64,000 bases of DNA from NCBI RefSeq assembly GCF_022678625.1, contig NZ_JALBYQ010000005.1, forward strand, positions 124,001-188,000, read 5' to 3'. Positions within the stretch are counted from its first letter, which is position 1; every line of letters begins with the position of its first letter. This DNA is from Aliiroseovarius subalbicans. GTDB lineage: Bacteria > Pseudomonadota > Alphaproteobacteria > Rhodobacterales > Rhodobacteraceae. Of the stretch, positions 52,690 to 61,613 are shown one piece after another. The notes beneath the pieces are model-generated. The model ran no database searches. It was not told the DNA's origin and saw only the letters and a program-made list of their open reading frames with translations. The position numbers and the translations under genes are program-made.

Positions 52690-53715
52690 ATGAGAAAGAT
52701 TGTAACTGCCGCGGCAGCAATGACGATGGTCGTGTCGACCGCGGCCTTTGCGCAAGACCTTACCGTCGGCGTAAGCTGGTCGAATTTCCAGGAAGAGCGT
52801 TGGAAGACCGACGAAGCGGCCATCAAAGGCGCACTTGAGGCTGCTGGTGCGGCTTACATTTCAGCGGACGCACAATCGTCTTCGGCCAAACAGCTTTCCG
52901 ACGTGGAAAGCCTGATTGCCCAGGGCGTCGACGCGCTGATCATTCTGGCCCAGGACGCTCAGGCCATCGGTCCAGCGGTGCAGGCTGCTGCAGATGAGGG
53001 CATCCCGGTTGTCGGGTATGACCGTCTGATCGAAGACAGTCGTGCCTTTTACCTGACCTTCGACAATGTCGAAGTCGGGCGCATGCAGGCGCGTGCAGTC
53101 TTTGCAGCACAGCCCAGCGGCAATTACGTGATGATCAAGGGTTCGGCTCAGGACCCGAACGCAGACTTCCTGCGCGGCGGTCAGCAAGAGATTCTGCAGG
53201 CCGCGATCGACGCGGGTGACATCACCATCGTCGGCGAAGCGTATACGGATGGCTGGCTTCCTGCCAATGCGCAGCGCAACATGGAACAGATCCTGACCGC
53301 CGCCGACAACAAGGTTGACGCCGTGGTCGCCTCGAATGACGGCACGGCTGGTGGCGTTGTTGCAGCCCTGACAGCACAGGGTATGGAAGGTATCCCGGTC
53401 TCTGGCCAGGATGGCGACCATGCAGCGCTGAACCGCGTGGCAAAAGGTCATCAGACCGTATCGGTGTGGAAAGACGCGCGTGACCTTGGCCGCGCTGCAG
53501 GCGAAATCGCCGTGGCGTTGGCCGGTGGGTCCGCGATGGCAGACGTCGAGGGCGCACAAGCCTGGACATCGCCAGCAGGCACCGACATGACGGCGATTTT
53601 CCTGGCGCCTCAACCGATCACTCAGGAGAACATGAGCCTGGTCGTCGATGCAGGTTGGATTTCCCAGGAAGCCCTTTGCCAGGGTGTGACTGGCGGTCCG
53701 GCACCCTGCAACTGA
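52690..53715 (+). CDS. xylF: D-xylose-binding periplasmic protein
   Basis: A 341-residue sugar-binding protein of the ABC importer. ATG 52690 has GGGAGGA six bases upstream and opens a signal peptide (KIVTAAAAMTMVVSTAAFAQ). Mature features: VGVSWSNFQEERWKTDEAAI, SSAKQLSDVESLIAQGVDALIILAQDA, PVVGYDRLI, YLTFDNVEVGRMQA, YVMIKGSAQDPNADFLR, IVGEAYTDGWLPANAQRNME, VVASNDGTAGGVVAAL, PVSGQDGDHAALNRVAKG, QTVSVWKDARDL. These match XylF-type proteins closely. Followed by a hairpin and then xylH, a common way to make more binding protein than permease. Confidence 0.95.
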   Translation: MRKIVTAAAAMTMVVSTAAFAQDLTVGVSWSNFQEERWKTDEAAIKGALEAAGAAYISADAQSSSAKQLSDVESLIAQGVDALIILAQDAQAIGPAVQAAADEGIPVVGYDRLIEDSRAFYLTFDNVEVGRMQARAVFAAQPSGNYVMIKGSAQDPNADFLRGGQQEILQAAIDAGDITIVGEAYTDGWLPANAQRNMEQILTAADNKVDAVVASNDGTAGGVVAALTAQGMEGIPVSGQDGDHAALNRVAKGHQTVSVWKDARDLGRAAGEIAVALAGGSAMADVEGAQAWTSPAGTDMTAIFLAPQPITQENMSLVVDAGWISQEALCQGVTGGPAPCN

Positions 53716-53740
53716 TAGCCACCTGAGCTTGACAAGAAAT

Positions 53741-53764
53741 GTCCCCTCCCTTCGGGGTGGGGAC
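53741..53764 (+). terminator. Stem-loop between xylF and xylH (attenuator-like)
   Basis: GTCCCCTCCC-TTCG-GGGTGGGGAC: ten-base stem with one mismatch and a stable TTCG loop, without a T tract. Sits 25 bases after the xylF stop. It probably stabilises the xylF message or partly terminates before the transporter genes. Confidence 0.7.
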
Positions 53765-53791
53765 TGATGTTGCTGCACCCAGGACATGGAA

Positions 53792-55090
53792 ATGACCGAC
53801 AATTCAACTGATACCAGCGCCCCCACGCGAGTGCGGCGAAACATTATTCAAACGCTCGAAGTCGATACCCGCTTGTTGGGCATGATCGGGGCCTTCGTGC
53901 TGGTCTGTCTGGTTTTCAACGTGCTGACCGATGGCCGGTTTCTGACACCGCGCAATATCTTCAATCTGACGATTCAAACCGTATCCGTGGCCATCATGGC
54001 CACAGGAATGGTGTTTGTAATCGTAACCCGGAATATCGACCTGTCTGTCGGCGCCTTGTTGGCCACCTGTTCAGCAATGATGGCAATGACCCAAACATTG
54101 GTCACGCCCGAATGGCTGGGCTTGGGCCTGAACCACCCTTTAACAGCGCCTATCGCAATCCTGGTCGGGGCTTTGACCGGTATAATCATCGGCGGTTTTC
54201 ATGGCTGGCTGGTGGGTTATCTTGCCGTTCCCGCCTTCATCGTCACCCTCGGCGGGTTTCTGATCTGGCGCAATGTCGCCTGGTATCTGACCACCGGTCA
54301 GACCATCGGCCCGCTGGATGGGAACTTTCAGATGTTTGGGGGTATCAATGGCACCCTGGGCGAAACCTGGAGCCTTGTTTTCGGCGTCTTGGCCGTGCTT
54401 GTGACGTTCTTCGCCATTTTCAATGCGCGGCGCTCCAAACTTGCCCACAACTTCCCGGTTAAACCGGTCTGGGCCGAATTCACCATTGCTGGGGTCGCGG
54501 CCATTGCCATCCTTGGGTTGGTCGGCATCCTGAACAGCTACCAGATACCCGAACGCCGTTTGGTGCGGATGTTCGAAGCCCGCGGAGAAGTGATGCCCGA
54601 AGGCTATACAGCCGGGTATGGCGTTCCAATCTCGGTGTTCATCCTGATCATGGTCGTGATCGTCATGACACTGGTGGCCCGGAGAACCCGACTCGGGCGC
54701 TACATCTTTGCGGCAGGCGGCAACCCGGACGCCGCTATGCTCTCTGGCATCAACACACGGATGTTGACCGTGAAGGTCTTTGCAATCATGGGATTGTTGT
54801 GTGCTATTTCGGCGATTGTCGCTTCGTCGCGGCAGACCTTTCACTCAAATGACATCGGCACGTTGGACGAGTTAAGGGTCATCGCCGCCGCGGTTATCGG
54901 CGGCACTGCCCTTTCTGGCGGGATCGGTACAATCTATGGCGCGATTCTGGGCGCGCTTATCATGCAAAGCCTGCAATCGGGGATGGCCATGGTTGGCGTC
55001 GATGCACCGTTTCAAAACATTGTCGTCGGCGCGGTCCTGGTCTTCGCGGTTCTGATCGACACCCTATACCGCAAGCGGACAGGAGATTGA
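53792..55090 (+). CDS. xylH: D-xylose ABC transporter permease
   Basis: A 432-residue inner-membrane permease with about ten hydrophobic segments: [38 protein letters not shown], the [17 protein letters not shown] motif of sugar ABC permeases, [40 protein letters not shown], and the C-terminal [20 protein letters not shown] with [20 protein letters not shown]. Start is ATG 53792, with AGGA seven bases upstream; an ATG at 53786 is possible. Its stop is followed at once by xylG. Confidence 0.93.
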   Translation: MTDNSTDTSAPTRVRRNIIQTLEVDTRLLGMIGAFVLVCLVFNVLTDGRFLTPRNIFNLTIQTVSVAIMATGMVFVIVTRNIDLSVGALLATCSAMMAMTQTLVTPEWLGLGLNHPLTAPIAILVGALTGIIIGGFHGWLVGYLAVPAFIVTLGGFLIWRNVAWYLTTGQTIGPLDGNFQMFGGINGTLGETWSLVFGVLAVLVTFFAIFNARRSKLAHNFPVKPVWAEFTIAGVAAIAILGLVGILNSYQIPERRLVRMFEARGEVMPEGYTAGYGVPISVFILIMVVIVMTLVARRTRLGRYIFAAGGNPDAAMLSGINTRMLTVKVFAIMGLLCAISAIVASSRQTFHSNDIGTLDELRVIAAAVIGGTALSGGIGTIYGAILGALIMQSLQSGMAMVGVDAPFQNIVVGAVLVFAVLIDTLYRKRTGD

Positions 55091-55092
55091 CC

Positions 55093-55878
55093 ATGACCGA
55101 ACGCGGCACTCCCCTCGTCGAAATGCGTGACATGCAAAAGGCTTTCGGCGGCATCCGCGCCGTCGATCACGTGAATATTAACCTTTACCCCGGCGAAGTC
55201 GTCGGCGTTCTGGGGCACAACGGTGCAGGCAAATCAGTCTTGATGAAGATGCTCTCGGGGGCTGAACAACGTGATGGCGGGAAGATACTGATCAATGGCG
55301 TCGAAGCCGATATCAACAACCCCCGCGACGCGCGCAATTTTAATATCGAGACGATCTATCAATACCTTGCTTTGGCAGACAATCTGGATGCCTCGTCCAA
55401 CCTGTTTCTGGGCCGCGAACTGGTGACCAGGCTGGGGCTGGTGGATGATGCGCGCATGGAGGCTGAAACGCGCAAGATCATGCACCGACTGAACCCCAAT
55501 TTCAAACGCTACGAGGCCCCAGTTTCGGCGCTGTCAGGGGGCCAAAGGCAATCGGTCGCCATTGCGCGGGCGGTCTATTTCAATGCCAAAATTCTGATCA
55601 TGGACGAACCGACGGCTGCTCTGGGGGTCGAAGAAACGCGCATGGTGTCTGAATTGATCCAGGAGCTTAAGAAGCAGGGGATCGGGATTTTCCTGATCGA
55701 CCACGACATTCACCAGGTCAAAAACATGTGCGACCGGGCCAGCGTGATGAAAAACGGCAAGCTTGTTGGCACGGTTGATGTCGATAAAGTCACCGAAGAC
55801 GACCTTCTGGGGATGATCATCCTTGGTAAAAATCCCAAGGACAAGAATGCCGAGGGCAACGCGGGAGGTGAGGTTTAA
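55093..55878 (+). CDS. xylG: Sugar ABC transporter ATP-binding protein (single-domain XylG type)
   Basis: About 261 residues, half the size of the two-domain enterobacterial XylG, so a single ATPase domain that should work as a dimer. Start ATG 55093 has AGGAG eight bases upstream. Motifs: GHNGAGKSVLMK (Walker A), YQYLALADNL (Q loop), ALSGGQRQSVAIARA (signature), ILIMDEPTAAL (Walker B), and LIDHDIHQV (H loop). Last gene of xylFHG; the completed set forms the xylose importer that feeds xylA and xylB. Confidence 0.93.
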   Translation: MTERGTPLVEMRDMQKAFGGIRAVDHVNINLYPGEVVGVLGHNGAGKSVLMKMLSGAEQRDGGKILINGVEADINNPRDARNFNIETIYQYLALADNLDASSNLFLGRELVTRLGLVDDARMEAETRKIMHRLNPNFKRYEAPVSALSGGQRQSVAIARAVYFNAKILIMDEPTAALGVEETRMVSELIQELKKQGIGIFLIDHDIHQVKNMCDRASVMKNGKLVGTVDVDKVTEDDLLGMIILGKNPKDKNAEGNAGGEV

Positions 55879-56199
55879 CCCCACTTCTCACAACGCCACT
55901 CAACCTCAGGAACGATCCGAAAAAAAGGGGTAGTGCCGCCACGAATCCGCGCTCAAGGCAAGTTTTCTTGGGGCGGTCAGGTGACGTGTATGATCCCAAC
56001 TTGGCACTGACGGAGAGCCAGAAGACGAACAGGATGCAAATACCTCGAATGGCAGCGTGAAAGCTACAAATGAGGATTAGTGCAACAATAGCGATACGGG
56101 CGAAGAAATCGGTGGTTGTCGAGCGTGTTTATACGGTCGCAGTGGAACCCGAACGATTTGAAGAACTTGCACATATTTGGAATGTAAGGCCGCAGAACG
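55879..56199. other. Intergenic region after xylG
   Basis: About 320 bases. GC-rich hairpin-like sequence near 55960 may end the transporter transcript. A short frame from 56070 (VYTVAVEPERFEELAHIW) resembles the N-terminus of a LuxR-type regulator but runs straight into RTX-like sequence, so it is taken as part of the decayed region. Confidence 0.35.
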
Positions 56200-57024
56200 C
56201 AACGACGTCTGGGAATGACACCTATTCGGGCATCATCGATCGGGCTGAAGATCACTTCTTCTGACGTCTGGGGCGATGACACGAACACTGGCGGCGCGGG
56301 CAATGACCGACTGTGGGGCTGCACGGCGATGATCTGTTCGTGTTTGACCCGGGTTCGGGCCGCGATACGATTAATGGGTTTCGGGCGGGCAAGGGAAGCG
56401 ATGACGTCATCTTGGTGCGCGACAGCGGCGTTGCAAGCTTCGATGCGCTTACGGAAGTGCCTGTCTGGCATCGGGGGGCCACGACTTTTACCTTGCCAGA
56501 TGGCAGCCAGATCGTGTGCGTGGGCGCAAGCCGGGTGATTTCCACCCGGACGATTTCCGGTTTGAAGTGACCACGTCGGCGTTGTTCAGTGACGGCGACG
56601 ATGTGGCGGACTTCAACAGCCTTCTCGATGGTGAATATATTGACGGCACGCAATATCACGGGCTTGCCGGCGATGATGACGTGACACTGGCCAATGATGC
56701 AGCAGTCGCTGCGGCAGCGGGCTTTGTCCCCGGCCCTTTGTTTGACGCGGGTGACGGCAATGACATCATTCACACCGGTGCGGGCACTAACCCTGGCAAC
56801 TTCACATATGACTTGGTCTATGCAGGACAAGGCGATGATACGATCTACCTTGAGGCGGGGTATGTCAGAGCCAGAGGCGACGCTGGGCCAGACACTTCAT
56901 ATTCGTCGATCACGACACCGGCGCGGCGCAGATCGCCATCCTGTATGACGTCAGCCGCGACGAGGGCGATTTGGTCGACCTGACAGACCGGGGCATCACA
57001 GAGGCGGACATTCTGGCCGGATAG
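56200..57024 (+). pseudogene. RTX calcium-binding exported protein, decayed
   Basis: Fragments of an RTX (hemolysin-type) protein in three frames: DDTNTGGAGNDRLWG, then GDDLFVFDPGSGRDTINGFR, then TYHGLAGDDDV-like HGLAGDDDVTLAND, DAGDGNDIIHTGAGTN, YAGQGDDTIYLEAGYV, and finally AQIAILYDVSRDEGDLVDLT with a stop at 57024. The frame must change at least three times, so the gene is broken. Such proteins are type I-secreted in roseobacters. No export genes are nearby. Confidence 0.8.
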
Positions 57025-57239
57025 CCGCGCGCGTTTTTCTCTGCGATACGGGCGAGGGGATGGGCCGGTTCATCGTGGCGCAAGTCGTCAATTCCAGCCC
57101 AGGGATTTTCCAGGACACGCCCCGGAAAGTCCGAACTGAGCCACTCCATTCCCGCGGTCGCGGGCAAAAATCGTGGCCGCACAGCCGGGGATACCGGTCC
57201 CGTTTACCACCCAGGCTTGCTGACCGAGTCCCTTGTGTT

Positions 57240-57720
57240 TGTCTTTACACTCAAAGGCGCAAGCGAAGGGTTGGTTCAGCTAAGCGCGTCGCGGCGCTGG
57301 CGGACCCAAGCACGTGTTATGGCGACTGGCAGGTCCTCGCACTCGATGAAACCACCTGCGCGCTTCACCAGCGCATCCTTGCGGCCGGATCCGGGATCAC
57401 TGTTGCCGATGTATCATGTCGCACAGCGAAGCTGGCGCGCTCGTGTCGGTCCGGGTGCCTGTTGGCGCGTCGATCGCTGACGAAATGGCCTACCGCCATC
57501 CGCGCGAAGCTTCGGCAGTGCCGTTGGTCTGGCAGTCCGGCCACGCCGAAACCTGCCTTGCACAGGTTGAGATCGACGCCGCAGCGCTCACTCGGCTAAA
57601 ACGCGGTCGATCAGTTGAACGGGCCTTTGTTTCGGTGATCAACGCAGGGCCATTGGTGGTCTCATTGTCCCCATTGGGGTGAAGCGAGGCCTGGAAGATC
57701 AGCAGGATTGCGGCGGGACA
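57240..57720 (+). pseudogene. IalB-like (invasion-associated locus B family) gene, frameshifted
   Basis: One frame carries CYGDWQVLALDETTCALHQR (the GDW...C..Q start of the family) and another carries LVSVRVPVGASIADEMAYRH, PLVWQSGHAETCLAQVEIDA and SVINAGPLVVSLSPLG, typical of the second half. The switch lies near 57410, and the expected aromatic end after SLxxLG is interrupted by a stop at 57680. No signal peptide is recognisable upstream. Family name only by motif resemblance. Confidence 0.65.
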
Positions 57721-57924
57721 CGGGAGTAAAGCGTCTTAGGCCGGGACCAATGCCCGCAAGGGCCAGTTCCTTATCTTCACCGCATCCTCGGGCCGGGTCG
57801 CGCGTTGGGCTGGGCAATCTCGTCCTCACCCCGCATATTGTCAGGGTGACCCACGACGGGAATACCCCCTGTCAGCGCGATGTTCGCCAATCTCGTGCTG
57901 GACCAACTTGCAAAAGGAGGCCCC
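57721..57924. other. Intergenic region upstream of comDE
   Basis: A 200-base spacer after the decayed region, ending in AAAGGAGG, a strong ribosome site for the decarboxylase. The promoter for comDE is presumably here but no consensus is clear. Confidence 0.4.
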
Positions 57925-58431
57925 ATGGCCAAGGACATCGACAAAAGGATAATCGCTGACTTTGTCGCGGCTGGGGTGGATTTCGTCACCTCGGTCCCGT
58001 GCAAACAACTGGCCGGTGTGATCGAGACGCTCGACCAGACCCCGGCGATCAAGCATGTGCCGTCAAATAAGGAAGACGAAGGCATGGGCTTGTGTGCTGG
58101 GGCTTTCATGGGCGGCGCACGCCCGGCGATTTTCATGCAGAACACCGCACTGGGCGTGGTGGTCAACACGCTGGCGACGTTGATCCAGTTTTACCAGATC
58201 CCGCTTCCGATGCTGATCTCGTATCGTGGTGAAGTGGGGGAACCTGTGGCCTGCCAGGTGGAAATGGCGTTGCACACCAAGGCGATCCTGAACCAGCTGC
58301 ACATCCCAACTTATCACTTTCACAAAGCTGATGATGTTGCAGGGCTGCCCGGCATCCTCACCCATACCCAGATGTGCGCCAAGCCTGTCGCCATCCTGAC
58401 CGACGCCAGTTTCTGGAAGGACGCAACATGA
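57925..58431 (+). CDS. comD: Sulfopyruvate decarboxylase, alpha subunit (ThDP pyrimidine-binding)
   Basis: A 168-residue ThDP-enzyme half. Start ATG 57925 has AAAGGAGG five bases upstream. Features: FVTSVPCKQLAGVIETLDQT, VPSNKEDEGMGLCAGAFMGG (cofactor-activating Glu), PAIFMQNTALGVVVNTLATL, QIPLPMLISYRGEVGEP and LHIPTYHFHKADD. With the beta subunit it decarboxylates 3-sulfopyruvate to sulfoacetaldehyde; in roseobacters this belongs to sulfolactate/DHPS degradation (ComDE), not coenzyme M synthesis. Stop overlaps the comE ATG (ATGA). Confidence 0.9.
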   Translation: MAKDIDKRIIADFVAAGVDFVTSVPCKQLAGVIETLDQTPAIKHVPSNKEDEGMGLCAGAFMGGARPAIFMQNTALGVVVNTLATLIQFYQIPLPMLISYRGEVGEPVACQVEMALHTKAILNQLHIPTYHFHKADDVAGLPGILTHTQMCAKPVAILTDASFWKDAT

Positions 58432-58982
58432 TCCGCAATGAAGTGCTGAAAACTCTGATCCCAGTCATTTCCAACCATCTGGTCGTTTGCAATATTGGCG
58501 CGCCCAGCCAGGAGCTGCATGCGCTGGACGATCAGCCCAGTAATTTCTATATGCTGGGGACGATGGGGCTTGCCTCGTCCATCGGGTTCGGGCTGGCGCT
58601 TGTGCAGGACAAGCCGGTGATTGCCATCGATGGCGACGGCTCGGTGCTGACCAATCTGGCAACGCTGGCGACCATCGCGAACAACCCGCGTGACAACTAC
58701 ATCCTGCTGATCGTGGACAACGGGTCCTATGGGTCTACCGGCGACCAGCCCACCTATGCGGGTGCGAAAACGTCGCTGGCCGCAGTGGCGCGGGCCTGCG
58801 GCTGTGAGAACGTGGCCGAGGTCGACGCCGCTGACACCGCGGTGGCGGTCAAGGCCGCACTTGCCGCCCGCAAGATGAGTGTGATCATCTCAAAATGTGA
58901 AAGCGGGAATGTTCAGGTCCCGGTGATCAAAACCAACCCGATCACCATACGCGAGCGTTTCATGGCTTCGGTCAGCGCCTAG
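58428..58982 (+). CDS. comE: Sulfopyruvate decarboxylase, beta subunit (ThDP diphosphate-binding)
   Basis: A 184-residue partner of comD with the ThDP motif AIDGDGSVLTNLATLATIAN (GDG-N25-NN type), then ILLIVDNGSYGSTGDQPTYA. The N-terminus CNIGAPSQELHALDDQPSNFYMLGTMGLASSIGFGLAL matches small-subunit decarboxylases of the sulfopyruvate/phosphonopyruvate group. Start set by the ATGA overlap; the longer frame is shadow. Sulfoacetaldehyde would go to Xsc, which is not in this window, so the pathway is completed elsewhere. Confidence 0.9.
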   Translation: MIRNEVLKTLIPVISNHLVVCNIGAPSQELHALDDQPSNFYMLGTMGLASSIGFGLALVQDKPVIAIDGDGSVLTNLATLATIANNPRDNYILLIVDNGSYGSTGDQPTYAGAKTSLAAVARACGCENVAEVDAADTAVAVKAALAARKMSVIISKCESGNVQVPVIKTNPITIRERFMASVSA

Positions 58983-59190
58983 AAACAACGCGTGCCACGA
59001 CCAGAGCGCAGTCATTTGGCGGCCCACCCAATCAGTGGTTGGCCATCAGTCCCCCATTTGCGGTCCAACGGCGCAGAAACAAGCCGCCGCCGCCCGGCGC
59101 TTGCACGTCGGGTATGCACAGATATCAATATTGGATTGCTTGTTTTCGTGTACAATCACCGGAATTGGGGTGGGGTCTTTTCGGAATCAC

Positions 59191-59727
59191 ATGAATGAGC
59201 GGAAATCATCTGGGAACCGGTCGCAGGCTGAGGCGATTGATGCACGCAGAGCGTTCCTGTTGTTTGCAACGCTCCTTTTGTTCTGGATCCTTTTGAACGG
59301 GTCATTGGCGTTTGGCACGTTGACGGCCGGCGCCGTCGCTGCGGGCGCAATAACCTTTCTGTTCAAAGACAGCCTGTCGGTTTTCTCCGGATACCGCATC
59401 ATGCCTGCGTCGCTTGTGGCAAGCGTCCGGTTCGTGGCCTTTTTCTTTCGCGAACTGGTCCGGGCGAACCTGCAACTGGCCCGCCTTGTCTTAACCCCGT
59501 CGCTTCCCATCCGCCCGGCCATCGTGCGGGTGCACACGGGGCTGAAAAGCCCGGTGGGCCGACTTCTGCTGGCAAACGCGATCACCCTGACACCTGGGAC
59601 GCTGTCGGTCGAGATCAAGGGTGAATGGCTCTATGTGCACTGGGTTTCGGCCGAAGCGGGCGCAGAGGTTGCGACCGCCCGGATCGCCGCGGGCTTTGAG
59701 CGCTATTTGGAGGTCATGTATGGTTGA
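59191..59727 (+). CDS. mnhE: Na+/H+ antiporter subunit E (Mrp/Mnh)
   Basis: A 178-residue membrane protein, first gene of an Mrp operon. Two N-terminal helices (FLLFATLLLFWILLNGSLAF, TLTAGAVAAGAITFLF), then VRFVAFFFRELVRANLQLAR and the conserved GRLLLANAITLTPGTLSVEI, characteristic of subunit E. Start at MNERKSS; the longer frame upstream has no membrane or family sequence. Its stop overlaps mnhF by 8 bases. Confidence 0.9.
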   Translation: MNERKSSGNRSQAEAIDARRAFLLFATLLLFWILLNGSLAFGTLTAGAVAAGAITFLFKDSLSVFSGYRIMPASLVASVRFVAFFFRELVRANLQLARLVLTPSLPIRPAIVRVHTGLKSPVGRLLLANAITLTPGTLSVEIKGEWLYVHWVSAEAGAEVATARIAAGFERYLEVMYG

Positions 59728-59980
59728 GATCATCCTGACACTGGCGGCGGTATGTGTCGGACTGGCCTTTCTGCTTGCCCTGTATCGTTTCGTGATTGGG
59801 CCACAGACGGTCGACCGCGTGATCGGTTTTGATGTGCTGACCATCATCTCGATCACCGGGATCGTTCTGGCGGCGCTTCTGGCGCAACGGGTCGTGTATC
59901 TTGACGTGGCGCTGGTCTATGCACTGCTGTCGTTTCTTGGCGTGATCGTCGTGGCGCGCTATTTGGAAGGGGGGCAATGA
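59720..59980 (+). CDS. mnhF: Na+/H+ antiporter subunit F
   Basis: An 86-residue, three-helix protein: VEIILTLAAVCVGLAFLLAL, GPQTVDRVIGFDVLTIISIT, YLDVALVYALLSFLGVIVVARY. The GPxxxDRVxGxD motif defines subunit F. Start is inside the mnhE end, its stop overlaps mnhG (ATGA). Confidence 0.92.
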   Translation: MVEIILTLAAVCVGLAFLLALYRFVIGPQTVDRVIGFDVLTIISITGIVLAALLAQRVVYLDVALVYALLSFLGVIVVARYLEGGQ

Positions 59981-60306
59981 TGGACGTCATCGGTGCCCTG
60001 ATCCTTCTTGCCGGGACTGTGTTTCTGCTGTTGGGCAGTCTGGGGCTTTTGCGCATGCCCGACGCCTATAACCGCATTCAGGCGGGCACCAAGGCGGCCA
60101 CGCTGGGCACCTTGCTGACGCTGTTGGGCGCTGCAATCCTGATGCCTGCCTGGTGGGCCAAGCTGTTGCTTATCGGGTTGTTTTTGCTGTTCACCAATCC
60201 GCTGTCGTCGCAGGTTCTTGCGCGCGCGGCGCATCGCAGCGGCGCAGCGCTGGCCCCGCAAACTGGCGTGGACCATCTGGCTGAAGACCGGGAGGATCTG
60301 TCATGA
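59977..60306 (+). CDS. mnhG: Na+/H+ antiporter subunit G
   Basis: A 109-residue, three-helix protein: GALILLAGTVFLLLGSLGLL, RMPDAYNRIQAGTKAATLGT (the RMPDxYxRxxAxTKxxTLG motif of subunit G), LLLIGLFLLFTNPLSSQVLA. The ribosome site GGAAGGGGGG lies directly upstream. Followed with ATGA overlap by the MbhD-like gene. Confidence 0.93.
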   Translation: MMDVIGALILLAGTVFLLLGSLGLLRMPDAYNRIQAGTKAATLGTLLTLLGAAILMPAWWAKLLLIGLFLLFTNPLSSQVLARAAHRSGAALAPQTGVDHLAEDREDLS

Positions 60307-60563
60307 GTAACATCCCGTTTGTCATGGCCTTGCTTCTGGCTGTCGCGATGATCGCCGCCGCCCTTGTCGCGGTGCGCGCGACCGCCACGGTGGGTGCGGT
60401 GCTGGCGGCCGGGCTTGTCAGCCTGTTCGCCTCGGTGATGTTCCTGCTTTTGGCCGCGCCCGACGTGGCGATGACCGAGGCGGCGATCGGATCGGGCCTG
60501 ACAACCTTCCTGTTCTTCTTCGTCATGGGGCGCATCCGGCGTGAAGGGGGCGGAAATGATTAG
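60303..60563 (+). CDS. MbhD/DUF4040-like antiporter subunit
   Basis: An 86-residue protein with two to three membrane helices (PFVMALLLAVAMIAAALVAV, TVGAVLAAGLVSLFASVMFL) and the PDVAMTEAAIGSGLTTFLFFF motif found in MbhD subunits and in the C-terminal part of MrpA/MnhA. Having it as a separate gene, rather than fused in MnhA, follows the archaeal/hydrogenase-type order. It overlaps the next gene by 8 bases. Confidence 0.88.
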   Translation: MSNIPFVMALLLAVAMIAAALVAVRATATVGAVLAAGLVSLFASVMFLLLAAPDVAMTEAAIGSGLTTFLFFFVMGRIRREGGGND

Positions 60564-61257
60564 GAAGTTTGCCTCTGTCGTCCTGCTGCTGATCCTGGGA
60601 TACGCCTTTTATTCTCTGGTGGCGGGTTTTGTGCCGGATGGCGAGCTGAACCGAAGTGCCGCCTATTACGCCGAGAATACCGCGCGCGAAACCGGGGCGC
60701 AGAACATCGTCACCGCGATCATCGTCACCTATCGCGGGCTTGATACGCTGGGCGAAGTGACGGTGTTGTTCCTGACCGCCGCCATCGTCGCACAGGTGTT
60801 GTCGCACAGCCGGGCACCAGCGGGCACGCGCGGGTCGGGCTTCTTGCCCGCGGGGGAATTGCTTGAGACCGGAACGCGGCTTCTGGTGCCACTGATCCTG
60901 CTGTTCGGTGTCTATGTCTTCGTCAACGGCCACTTGACCCCCGGCGGCGGCTTTCAGGGCGGCGCGATCCTGGCCTCGGCGATGTTGCTGTTGTTGCTGG
61001 CGGATCCCATGCGTCGGTTCAGCCACCGCCTGATTGCGAAGGTCGAAAGCATTTCCGGCCTCACCTATGTCGCGCTGGGCGTGATGGGCCTGGTCCTGGC
61101 TGGCGGGTTCCTGGACAACCGCATCTTGCCCCTTGGCCAGTTCGGCGCGCTGTTCTCGGCCGGGGCCATTCCACTGATCTACAGCCTGATCGGGCTCAAA
61201 GTGGGCGCGGAATTCAGTTCGATGCTTGAAAGCCTTGAAGAAACGGAGGATCGGTGA
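60556..61257 (+). CDS. mnhB: MnhB-like antiporter subunit (MbhE + MnhB parts)
   Basis: A 233-residue protein starting at MIRKFASV (GGGGGCGG ribosome site upstream). Residues about 1-95 resemble MbhE (LLLILGYAFYSLVAGF, YYAENTARETGAQNIVTAII, RGLDTLGEVTVLFLTA, the DTxGE motif), and 110-230 resemble MnhB (LLVPLILLFGVYVFVNGHLT, PGGGFQGGAILASAMLLLLL). So two ancestral subunits are joined in one chain. Multi-span inner membrane. Confidence 0.9.
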   Translation: MIRKFASVVLLLILGYAFYSLVAGFVPDGELNRSAAYYAENTARETGAQNIVTAIIVTYRGLDTLGEVTVLFLTAAIVAQVLSHSRAPAGTRGSGFLPAGELLETGTRLLVPLILLFGVYVFVNGHLTPGGGFQGGAILASAMLLLLLADPMRRFSHRLIAKVESISGLTYVALGVMGLVLAGGFLDNRILPLGQFGALFSAGAIPLIYSLIGLKVGAEFSSMLESLEETEDR

Positions 61258-61613
61258 TGATCACGATTGCCATGACCACCGGGTTTGTCCTGATCCTGAT
61301 CGGCCTTTACGGGGCGCTGACCAATACGAATATCCTGCGGATGATCGTGAGCTTCACCATCGCGTCAACCGGGGTGAATGTGGTGCTGGTGTCAGTGGGA
61401 TATATGCCGGGGCGCACCGCTCCGATCCTTGACGACGCGGTGCCGGTCGGGTCCGCAACCACCAGTATTATCGACCCGATACCGCAGGCGCTGGTTCTGA
61501 CCGCGATTGTCATCGGGCTTGGGGTCACCGCGCTGATGCTGGCCTATGCCTACCGGCTGTTTCGCATTCGCCAAACCCTCGACATCTCGAAAATCGTGGA
61601 GCTGAAATGGTAA
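61257..61613 (+). CDS. mnhC: Na+/H+ antiporter subunit C (NuoK-like)
   Basis: A 118-residue protein with three helices: FVLILIGLYGALTNTNILRM, SFTIASTGVNVVLVSVGY, DPIPQALVLTAIVIGLGVTALMLAYAYRL. DPxPQALVLTAIVI is the MnhC/NuoK signature. Start ATG 61257, GGAGG seven bases upstream; GTG 61254 is an alternative. Confidence 0.93.
   Translation: MITIAMTTGFVLILIGLYGALTNTNILRMIVSFTIASTGVNVVLVSVGYMPGRTAPILDDAVPVGSATTSIIDPIPQALVLTAIVIGLGVTALMLAYAYRLFRIRQTLDISKIVELKW

Noticed and set aside
52861-53844. Minus-strand 327-residue ORF
   Set aside because: Antisense of xylF, which has full family motifs.
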